DNA from: an uncultured Methanomicrobiales archaeon
GTDB lineage: Archaea > Halobacteriota > Methanomicrobia > Methanomicrobiales > Methanospirillaceae
NCBI GenBank assembly: GCA_903900025.1
Contig: CAIULN010000040.1
Coordinates: forward strand, 1 to 55,859
DNA length: 55,859 bases
Reading direction: 5' to 3'
In this document: positions 48,873 to 55,859 of the stretch, in pieces
Layout of the letters: every line of letters starts with the position of its first letter
Position numbering within the stretch: the first letter of the stretch is position 1
Position numbers and translations under genes: made by a program
Notes under the pieces: generated by a model
Seen by the model: only the letters and a program-made list of their open reading frames with translations
Database searches by the model: none
What the model was told of the DNA's origin: nothing

Positions 48873-50393
48873 ATGAACACCCGCGAGATCATCTCCGCTG
48901 CGAAGTACCTTGCATCCATAAAACCTGCGTTTTTGCTTTCGGAGCTCTGCTCCAGTCTCCCTGATGACGTCCCGCCCCACGAAGTCTGCCGGGCACTCGC
49001 TCCACACCTCGGGGCGCTGGATCTGACCGCAACAAAAACCGGGGGCGATTATGAGATCAGGAGAAAAATAAAAACCGCGCCGTATATCCTCAGCGGGCAG
49101 GAGAAAGACCGGATCGACTCATTCCTTGCGGCACGCCGCATTCCTCCATCACTCGAACGTGCGGTTGAACAGTACATCACAAAAAAAGTGCAAAAACCGT
49201 GGGACGACCCGGTCATTCTCGAACGGCTCCGCAGGGCGATCGTGGCGCAGAAGGCGGAGTACTGGAAGGCGGCGGCAAAAAAACGTTCCCTTGCGTATAC
49301 AAAAGGCTACACTGTTCTTAGCTACCTTGCCTACCATTTCCCGGTGTATTTTATGCAGACTGAATACCTGATGCGAACCCTCGCCTCCGCAGGACTGCTC
49401 AGGCAATCAATGGCCATTGTCGACATTGGCACCGGGCCCGGCGTCGTCCCGCTCGCAATTGCCGGTTTTTATTCGCATCTTGATACTGCCACGGCAACCC
49501 TGCACACGATCGAACGATCCGAGGAGCATATCGAAGCATTGTTGTTCCTGGCAGCATCGTTTTGTGGAGATATTCCCCGTGTCGTGATCAGACCCCCGGT
49601 GAAGGCGGACATCAGGGACCTGCCGGATGCTGCACTCCCTGACCGGATCGACCTGCTCGTCTTTTCAAATGTCCTCAACGAACTTGATGATTTCACGACT
49701 GATCAGCGGGCAGATCTTGTCATGAAGCTTGCAGAACGGCTCTCACCGGACGGGTCGATCCTGATCGTCGAACCCGCGGAGAAGGAGAACACGATCCGGC
49801 TGCGATCACTCTCCCGTGCACTCGCAGGCCGCGGGCTGACCGTTCACAGCCCGTGCGCGTTTCTCTGGGGCACACGCTGCGACCCCTCCCGCTGCTGGAG
49901 CTTTAAGACACAGGCAGACATCAGGCCCACGCGCCTGATGGAGCGGCTCGCCGCATGCGATGAGCCGTTCCGGTACATCAACATCGATATCAAGTACGCC
50001 TACGTGATCCTGCGCCGCGACACAACGGTGCAGCACCCGTACCATATTCCGCCGCGTTCAAAATATTCCCGGTTATCAAAACTTCACCTGCATCTCAACC
50101 GCAGGATCAATATCATCGCCGCAAAGATGTCGCAGGAACTGGGCGATAAAAAAACCCACGTGTTCAAGCTGTGCGACGGGACGGCGGCAAAACCGGTGTA
50201 TGGCGTACTGCCTGCGTACCACATCACCCCGTCAAACGAGGTTCTTATTCCAGCACGGTACGGGGATATCATGGAGCTCCACAACGTGCTGGTCCGGTAC
50301 AACAAGGCGCACGATGCATATAACCTGCTGATTAACCGGAACACAAGGATCCATCCCGCATATCAGAAGGAAGGAGATACTGAGGATTATTAA
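48873..50393 (+). CDS. Rsm22/METTL17-like SAM-dependent methyltransferase-fold protein
   Basis: A 506-residue protein. Residues about 90-400 match the Rsm22 family: SLAYTKGYTVLSYLAYHFPV, the SAM loop IVDIGTGPGVVPLAIAG, SNVLNELDD, and a Cys-rich segment HSPCAFLWGTRCDPSRCWSF that in mitochondrial METTL17 and Rsm22 helps bind an Fe-S cluster. The mitochondrial proteins act in small ribosomal subunit assembly. A C-terminal ~100-residue extension (HVFKLCDGTAAKPVYGVLPA onwards) is beyond the usual fold. Whether it methylates rRNA is unknown. Confidence 0.82.
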   Translation: MNTREIISAAKYLASIKPAFLLSELCSSLPDDVPPHEVCRALAPHLGALDLTATKTGGDYEIRRKIKTAPYILSGQEKDRIDSFLAARRIPPSLERAVEQYITKKVQKPWDDPVILERLRRAIVAQKAEYWKAAAKKRSLAYTKGYTVLSYLAYHFPVYFMQTEYLMRTLASAGLLRQSMAIVDIGTGPGVVPLAIAGFYSHLDTATATLHTIERSEEHIEALLFLAASFCGDIPRVVIRPPVKADIRDLPDAALPDRIDLLVFSNVLNELDDFTTDQRADLVMKLAERLSPDGSILIVEPAEKENTIRLRSLSRALAGRGLTVHSPCAFLWGTRCDPSRCWSFKTQADIRPTRLMERLAACDEPFRYINIDIKYAYVILRRDTTVQHPYHIPPRSKYSRLSKLHLHLNRRINIIAAKMSQELGDKKTHVFKLCDGTAAKPVYGVLPAYHITPSNEVLIPARYGDIMELHNVLVRYNKAHDAYNLLINRNTRIHPAYQKEGDTEDY

Positions 50394-50487
50394 TCACAAA
50401 AATTGCTCAACGGTTTTCTGAGCCATCATGGCAGGTCATATTTTATTATTGATGGAAACGTGATGAGCTTGGAGTCCCTGTCTGCAT

Positions 50488-52734
50488 TCAGCACGTCCTT
50501 GGCTCCTGGCTCCCGACTGCATAGAATGTGGATGGGTCATTCTGGTTGTTGTACTCGGTTGTGATCCAGCCGGCTGAACGGGCGGTGTTCGAGATGCGGA
50601 CTTCGTCTATCAGGCCTCTGAAATAATGTTTAGTAGTGAAGATGCTTTCCCTTTGAGCACCAATAGATACAAGACTAGTTGCTCCACTACCCGACCCGGT
50701 TGCGGGTTTGCTCCCGAGACTCACGCCATTGAAATACCCTGCCAAATTCGTTCCATCATGGGTTAATACTGCATGATACCACGTATTCAAGGACAATTGA
50801 CCCACCGTGAGTACAGTCACAACTCCTCCAGAAACACCCCACCTATCGCGATCGAAATATAATGAATAAGTTCCATCACCATTATTCTTATAACCTATAT
50901 TATATGCTACATCGTTCGTGTCATCTATTTGATGCACAATTCTCTGATACTGATAGGTACCGCTGCTGTCAGGTTGCGTCGCGACACGGAACCATGCATC
51001 GATGGTAATGGCGCCACCCGTAATGCCCAGATTGTCCGAAACCCACAAGTATTTATTAGTGTTCGCACTACCAAAGTTGGCGCTCCAGTTTATTTTTGCA
51101 TCCGTAGCAGCAAACGTAACACTATTTACATTGGTGAGGAGGTACGCACCCTTTGCGTCTGTAAGGCCACTCAGATGCCAGACGGCCTTGTAGTTGCTAT
51201 CCCAGACATTGGTCGGATCCTGCTGGACCCCTGCGCTGGAGTACCCGTAGTACATGTAGATGATGGTATTGGCCGTGGAGGTCGTGGAATTGACCACCGG
51301 CACCTTCACCCATGCCACGAGAGCGCCGGTGCTGTTCCTATACGACTCGATCTCGTGGGAGAGTTTGGTGGTCCCGTCCGATGTGGTGAAGAGGATATCG
51401 TTGCCGTTCGTCATGGCACGGGCGGCAAGATCCGCGTCCGAAGTGAGGCTGATGAGCACCGGGAAGTTGGACTGGTCCGAAGGTACCTTTGACTTATCGA
51501 TGGTGATGTTCTTCCGGTAGTTCCAGTTGTTGTTGTACCACGCCGGGTTGGGGGTGACGGTGATGTAGTTATTCGAGGTGTTGGTATTCGATCCGCCGGC
51601 ATTGGTGGCATTCAGCGAGACGGTGTAGGTACAGGCAGCCGCGTACGTATGAACCGGGTTCTGCATCGTGGCATTCACTACCGATCCGTCACCAAAACTC
51701 CAGTTCCACGAGGTCGGGGTATTGAGCGATGTGTCAGTGAATGTTACCGGAAGCAGTGCCATAACGGTAGTGGGAGTGCCCGTGAAGCTTGCTACCGGGG
51801 GTGTTGTAGATACATTAACCCACGTTACCTGTGTGGATATGTTCGATCCGCCGGCATTGGTAGCCGTGAGGTTGATGCTCCAGTTCCCAACGCCGAATGA
51901 CTGTATTGGACTCGGCGATGTGCTGAACTGGAACCACGTATTATTTCCGGTCAGGTTCTTCGCTCCCCAACTCCACGCATTCGGGGTGTTGGTCGATGAA
52001 TCAGTGAATGTTACCGATAGCGGTGCAGGCCCGGAAAGGGGAGCGCCCGAAAAGCCTGCTACCGGGGGTGCAACCCCAAACGTTGCTGAAATTGTGTGAT
52101 CCGCTATAATATTCGTGAACGTATAGCCGGACGATGCTGGTTGAGACACGCCGTCTACGGAGATATTCCTGATTTCGTACAGGGAGTTTGCAGTAATCGT
52201 AAACGACTGGCTGGCTCCATCAATAACCACCACCGTTCCTGAAGGTGCAATCGTACCGCCGGAACCTGCTGATGCCGTGATGGTGTGCGTGTACGGTCTC
52301 GGCAGGGATGGGAGAACCGTAAACGGCTGGAGGATGCCGGATGCCAGTATGAAAACCCCATTGCCTTTGATATACACAATCAGGACTTTCTTTGGGGAAG
52401 TACAGGAGGTTGGCGGGGGATCATAGACCAGCTCTTCACCGATTCCCCAGGATGTCCAGGCACCGGGGGCGCCGCTCTTGGTGAAATTGATGGTCTGGTC
52501 AGTGCCATCAACGAGAATCTGGAGCGTCTGCCTCTCAAGCGTATTCCCGCCATTATGGGTTATTGTCACCCTGCAGCTCTGGTTCGAAATCCCTGCACTG
52601 AGTGACGGTAATTTCTCCGGTGTCGGTTGCGACCAGAGCAGGACGCCAACAACCCCAACAGCGAGGACGACAATGGCGATGAGGAGGATTGCCCCGATAA
52701 TCTCAGAGACTGCATTATCGTGCCGGAATATCAT
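50488..52734 (-). CDS. Type-IV-pilin-like surface protein with PKD, DUF2341 and LamG domains (paralogue 1)
   Basis: About 748 residues. The N-terminus MIFRHDNAVSEIIGAILLIA is an archaeal type IV pilin (class III) signal and hydrophobic helix. A short beta domain and a Gly-rich repeat segment are followed by two PKD-like domains (PPVASFTGTPTTVMALLPVT, FTDTSLNTPTSWNWSFGDGS), a DUF2341 domain (WYNNNWNYRKNITIDKSKVP) and a LamG domain (GLIDEVRISNTARSAGWITT). It ends in Cys. The open frame extends upstream to 52809, but the pilin-type start fixes 52734. Likely a surface adhesin. Confidence 0.82.
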   Translation of the reverse strand: MIFRHDNAVSEIIGAILLIAIVVLAVGVVGVLLWSQPTPEKLPSLSAGISNQSCRVTITHNGGNTLERQTLQILVDGTDQTINFTKSGAPGAWTSWGIGEELVYDPPPTSCTSPKKVLIVYIKGNGVFILASGILQPFTVLPSLPRPYTHTITASAGSGGTIAPSGTVVVIDGASQSFTITANSLYEIRNISVDGVSQPASSGYTFTNIIADHTISATFGVAPPVAGFSGAPLSGPAPLSVTFTDSSTNTPNAWSWGAKNLTGNNTWFQFSTSPSPIQSFGVGNWSINLTATNAGGSNISTQVTWVNVSTTPPVASFTGTPTTVMALLPVTFTDTSLNTPTSWNWSFGDGSVVNATMQNPVHTYAAACTYTVSLNATNAGGSNTNTSNNYITVTPNPAWYNNNWNYRKNITIDKSKVPSDQSNFPVLISLTSDADLAARAMTNGNDILFTTSDGTTKLSHEIESYRNSTGALVAWVKVPVVNSTTSTANTIIYMYYGYSSAGVQQDPTNVWDSNYKAVWHLSGLTDAKGAYLLTNVNSVTFAATDAKINWSANFGSANTNKYLWVSDNLGITGGAITIDAWFRVATQPDSSGTYQYQRIVHQIDDTNDVAYNIGYKNNGDGTYSLYFDRDRWGVSGGVVTVLTVGQLSLNTWYHAVLTHDGTNLAGYFNGVSLGSKPATGSGSGATSLVSIGAQRESIFTTKHYFRGLIDEVRISNTARSAGWITTEYNNQNDPSTFYAVGSQEPRTC
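52061..52332 (-). repeat. Block shared with paralogue 2 (gene-conversion tract), copy 1
   Basis: 272 bp matching 54551-54822 with about eight mismatches and no gaps, encoding the Gly-rich region (TITASAG-GG, VVVIDGASQ, FTITANSLYEIRNISVDGVS). The flanks of the two genes are far more divergent. Confidence 0.75.
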
Positions 52735-53022
52735 GGAAACCTCATCACCTCGGCGAATCTGAGTGGTACCCGCAGGATACATTCTCCCGTGGTTCATCCT
52801 TCCCCTCACCGTCCCCTATTGCGGGTGGCCCGGGCAGGAGAATAGCCCGGGGGAGGCGGACACCCCGGTATACGGGTGCCGTTATCCGGTTATGGAGAGG
52901 GATTGTATTTAATACTCTCCTGCGATCTCCCTGAGAGGCGTTGCACAGCAGGAAGTGCCTGATCAGAACCCTTCCTACACACCGGCTGGAAAAGTGAGAC
53001 GGGAGAGGTTTTCATCCGGCAT

Positions 53023-55227
53023 TCAGCACGTCCACTGCTCCTGGCTCCCAAGGGAAGAGAAGGTGGAGGGGCTGTTCTGGTTGCGGTATTCGGTCAGGAT
53101 CCAGCCGGCTGAACGGGCGGTGTTGGAGATCCGGACTTCGTCGATGATACCATTCATATAATAACTGGCCGACGAGTCAATCGCCCTTCCTATAAACGCG
53201 TGACTATCAGCCGTGTTGTACGTGTGGGCAAACCCGGAACCGAGCTCTGTCCCGTCCACGTACCACCGTCCTTTCGTTCCATCGTTGACGAGTGCATGGT
53301 ATTTCCAGCTGCCAGTCGCCGCTGCTGTCAAGGTGTCCCAGTCGTTCCCTGAACCCCATCCCCATAAGAAATTATTGGCACCCCAGATCAATCCTCCAAA
53401 CTTCTGGTTAAGGGCGGTATTTCCCCAGGTAACCAGACCTTGATTGCCCGTAGTGTCCAGCTTGGCCCAGAAGGTTATGGTACGCACGGCATTGGCGGTA
53501 ATGCCGATATTATTCTTGGATTCAATGTAGTCATTGCTTCCATCCAAATCCAGTCCCCCGTTTATCTTGGCAGCAACCTGGTTACCTGCTATCATCGAGC
53601 CAGCAGATGTTCCAGAGTTGGCATTGGATGTGCTGTCCAGCATCTGCGGAGCGGTGCCAGCGGGGTTTTCCTTTAAGTGCCAGACCCCCGTGTAATTGCT
53701 GTCCCAGACGCCGTTTACGTTCTGCTGGTTCGCGGCTCCGGAGTTATTGTAGTACATGTAGACGGTGGTATCGGTCAAGGAGCTGACGGACGGAACCTGC
53801 ACCCACGCGACGAGGGCGCCGGTGCTGCTCGTATACGACTCGATCTCGTGGGGGATTTTCGTGGTCCCGTCCGATTTGGTGAAGAGGATGTCGTAGCCGT
53901 CACTCTTCGCGCTGGATTTGAGGTTTGCGTCCGTGAGGCTGATGAGGACCGGGAAGCTGGTCAGATCTGCGCTCACCTTGGTATGGTCGATGGTGATGAT
54001 GTTCCGGCGGCCCCAGTTGCAGTCGTACCAGGCAGGGCTGGGGCTGGCATTGATGTAGTTATTCGAGGTTTTATTGCCGCTGCCCCCGGCATTGGTGGCG
54101 GTGAGGTTGATACTGTATCTCCCCACAGGGAAGGTGAATGTCGGGTTCCGGGCGTTGGATCCGAACTCCGTCCACCCGACAGTGGCGTTCTTATATTCCC
54201 ACTTCCACGAGGTCGGGGTGTTGCTCGATGTGTCAGTGAATGTTACCGGAAGCGGTGCAGTCCCGGAAAGGGGAGTGCCCGTGAAGTCTGCTACCGGGGG
54301 TGTAGTTGCGGTGAAATACCCTGTTCTGGTAAACGTGTTGCTGCCTCCGGCATTGGTGGCTGTGAGATTGATATCGTACGTTCCATTAGGGAAGCTGAAC
54401 GCAGGGTTCTGCGCAGTGGAAAACTGCGTCCAGGCTTGAGTGGCGTTCTTAAATGACCAGTTCCACGCTGTCGGGATATTGAGCGATGAGTCAGTGAAGG
54501 TTACCAAAAGCGGTGCAGTCCCGGAAAGGGGAGTGCCCGTGAAGCTTGCTACCGGGGGTACAACCCCAAACGTTGCTGAAATTGTGTGATCCGCTATAAT
54601 ATTCGTGAACGTATAGCCGGACGATGCTGGTTGAGACACGCCGTCTACGGAGATATTCCTGATTTCGTACAGGGAGTTTGCAGTGATCGTAAACAACTGG
54701 CTGGCTCCATCAATAACCACCACCGTTCCTGACGGTGTAATTGAACCGCCGGTACCTGCTGATGCCGTGATGGTGTGCGTGTACGGTCTCGGCAGGGATG
54801 GGAGAACCGTAAACGGCTGGAGATACACAGTGGAAAGATATGAGTAGCTGTCACCATTCCTGTATACGATATCCACTTGTCCCGGTAATGCACAGGAGGG
54901 CTCTGGCGGAGCATAGACAAGAGTCTCGCCAATCGCCCACGAAGTCCACGGGCTTGCGGTGCCTGTCATGTTGAAGTTGGCAGTCTGGTCGTTGCCATTG
55001 ACAAGCAGGCGGATTTCAGTGTTCGTCACCGTCTCACCACCGGAATGAGTGAGTATCACGTTGCAGCTCGCATTGGTGATACTGGCGCTGAATGACGGGA
55101 TCTTCTGGGCCACTGGCTGGGACCAGAGGATGGTCCCGACAATGGCGACTGCGATGACCACGATGCTGATGAGCAGGACGGCACCAATGGTTTCTGATAC
55201 TGCTTCATCGTGCCGGACCGGGTACAT
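53023..55227 (-). CDS. Type-IV-pilin-like surface protein with PKD, DUF2341 and LamG domains (paralogue 2)
   Basis: About 734 residues with the same layout as its downstream neighbour: pilin-type N-terminus (VRHDEAVSETIGAVLLISIV), Gly-rich block, three PKD-like segments (FTGTPLSGTAPLLVTFTDSS and two similar), DUF2341 (WYDCNWGRRNIITIDHTKVS) and LamG (GIIDEVRISNTARSAGWILT), ending GSQEQWTC. The start at 55227 (or 55230) follows from the pilin motif. Tandem arrangement with two paralogues points to a locus for phase or antigenic diversification of surface adhesins. Confidence 0.82.
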   Translation of the reverse strand: MYPVRHDEAVSETIGAVLLISIVVIAVAIVGTILWSQPVAQKIPSFSASITNASCNVILTHSGGETVTNTEIRLLVNGNDQTANFNMTGTASPWTSWAIGETLVYAPPEPSCALPGQVDIVYRNGDSYSYLSTVYLQPFTVLPSLPRPYTHTITASAGTGGSITPSGTVVVIDGASQLFTITANSLYEIRNISVDGVSQPASSGYTFTNIIADHTISATFGVVPPVASFTGTPLSGTAPLLVTFTDSSLNIPTAWNWSFKNATQAWTQFSTAQNPAFSFPNGTYDINLTATNAGGSNTFTRTGYFTATTPPVADFTGTPLSGTAPLPVTFTDTSSNTPTSWKWEYKNATVGWTEFGSNARNPTFTFPVGRYSINLTATNAGGSGNKTSNNYINASPSPAWYDCNWGRRNIITIDHTKVSADLTSFPVLISLTDANLKSSAKSDGYDILFTKSDGTTKIPHEIESYTSSTGALVAWVQVPSVSSLTDTTVYMYYNNSGAANQQNVNGVWDSNYTGVWHLKENPAGTAPQMLDSTSNANSGTSAGSMIAGNQVAAKINGGLDLDGSNDYIESKNNIGITANAVRTITFWAKLDTTGNQGLVTWGNTALNQKFGGLIWGANNFLWGWGSGNDWDTLTAAATGSWKYHALVNDGTKGRWYVDGTELGSGFAHTYNTADSHAFIGRAIDSSASYYMNGIIDEVRISNTARSAGWILTEYRNQNSPSTFSSLGSQEQWTC
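54551..54822 (-). repeat. Block shared with paralogue 1, copy 2
   Basis: Counterpart of 52061-52332, offset 2490 bp, same orientation, about 97% identical. Suggests recent gene conversion between the tandem genes. Confidence 0.75.
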
Positions 55228-55583
55228 CATGGTCGCTCCATCAATGGTCAGAATTTGAAGGCACAGCGCATTGTTCATCGCTGCCAATGGCCTTCTTCCA
55301 GCAATGCCGTGTTGATGACGAGGTTTTGGTTTGATTCCTATATCAAACTAATTCAGGGTTTTATATCTCACCATAATGCCGGGCGGTGGGACATTGTGTT
55401 GTTCTTAATGAAATTCAGCGACCATGTATTCAGAATAATCCTTGACGTGTGCCACCGGCAGACCCGCAGAACATTCCCCCAGACAGGACAAAAAGACAGT
55501 GTCAGGCTTTCACGACACGGATGGATGCCATTGCCGGGTTTTTGGCAACCGGCCGGAGAGATGAAGGGAGCATCTTTTGGCAA
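55228..55583. other. Spacer between surface-protein paralogues 2 and 3
   Basis: About 355 bp upstream of paralogue 2. It contains AT-rich patches likely to hold its promoter. Open frames here are shadows without credible composition. Confidence 0.4.
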
Positions 55584-55859
55584 TCAGCACGCCCACTGCT
55601 CCTGGCTCCCGACTGAATAGAAGGTCGAGGGGCTGTTCTGGTTGTTGTATTCGGTCAGGATCCAGGTGGAGGATCGTGCGGAGTTTGAGATGCGGATTTC
55701 GTCAATACCTCCATTAAATAATCGGGTAACATCATAGGGAGAACGCCCCAAGTTTACATTTACCGGGGAAGAACTCATACTGAGAGTATTCGCTGTTGTT
55801 TTTAGGGAAACGCCATTGACAAATACCTCTACATAGGTTCCATTGTATCTTCCTGCTAC
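55584..55859 (-). CDS. C-terminal part of a third LamG surface-protein paralogue (5' end outside window)
   Basis: 92 residues from the right edge to the stop at 55584: NGTYVEVFVNGVSLKTTANT, GGIDEIRISNSARSSTWILT, ending VGSQEQWAC. This is the end of a LamG domain nearly matching those of paralogues 1 and 2. It extends the tandem array beyond the window. Confidence 0.85.
   Translation of the reverse strand, partial: VAGRYNGTYVEVFVNGVSLKTTANTLSMSSSPVNVNLGRSPYDVTRLFNGGIDEIRISNSARSSTWILTEYNNQNSPSTFYSVGSQEQWAC

Overview
This is a stretch of an archaeal chromosome, almost certainly from a hydrogenotrophic methanogen of the order Methanomicrobiales (Methanoregula/Methanosphaerula/Methanospirillum relatives). 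The host backbone is archaeal throughout: glycerol-1-phosphate dehydrogenase, geranylgeranyl reductase with its ferredoxin, aIF2-alpha, Nop10, L44e, S27e, primase PriS, GINS, archaeal-type ProRS and endonuclease Q. An archaeal phosphoribulokinase points to the RuBisCO-linked reductive hexulose-phosphate pathway known from Methanospirillum. The backbone is moderately GC-rich with long poly-T/poly-A tracts between genes. Several islands are AT-rich and look acquired.

Layout. 1-9.6 kb: phosphoribulokinase, class I aldolase and phosphofructokinase operon; site-2 protease; RNase HII; a twice-frameshifted TrkA; geranylgeranyl reductase plus ferredoxin; endonuclease Q; an exported protein. 9.6-12.6 kb: a long AT-rich non-coding stretch leading into a two-gene RiPP cassette, made of a nitrile-hydratase-leader (NHLP) precursor peptide and a radical SAM/SPASM maturase. 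Each gene is preceded by a copy of the same 60-bp sequence. 12.8-17.1 kb: a mosaic island bracketed by a 289-bp direct duplication of the 3' end of a PAC2 gene. It holds R-M gene remnants, two copies of a multi-hairpin repeat, a HEPN-like protein, RhuM, a truncated DinD and a PIN/partner pair.

16.9-22.7 kb: a conserved archaeal information-processing run on the minus strand (UPF0058, Elp3, PriS, GINS, L44e, S27e, aIF2-alpha, Nop10, PAC2). 22.7-33.7 kb: ADP-ribosylglycohydrolase, an AT-rich rhomboid-like protein, UPF0179, G1P dehydrogenase, DUF63, SpoIIM, ProRS, an Mrp/NBP35 ATPase, TrmO and an HD phosphohydrolase. 33.4-37.2 kb: a eukaryotic-like signalling module in which a membrane Ser/Thr kinase with an extracellular beta-helix sits beside an HTH-FHA regulator, with palindromic operators upstream.

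37.56-42.44 kb: a small integrated plasmid-like element with tyrosine integrase, RHH protein, two tiny coupled ORFs, a P-loop replication ATPase, an iteron array (candidate origin), a C2H2 zinc-finger protein and a partition-gene relic. Its attL and attR can be read directly, and they recombine in silico to two perfectly symmetric sites, attP and attB. 42.4-50.4 kb: anchored surface protein, tRNA-Gly(CCC), ACT protein, Sua5/YrdC, nucleotidyltransferase, a degenerate Cas4-like protein facing a DUF3467 gene across an array of 31-bp tandem repeats, tRNA-Thr(CGT) and an Rsm22/METTL17-like methyltransferase. 50.4 kb to the end: three tandem type-IV-pilin-like surface proteins with PKD, DUF2341 and LamG domains, two of which share a nearly identical 272-bp block.

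The best candidates for something undescribed are the archaeal NHLP/rSAM RiPP cassette, the kinase-FHA module, and the integrated element with its helically phased iterons.
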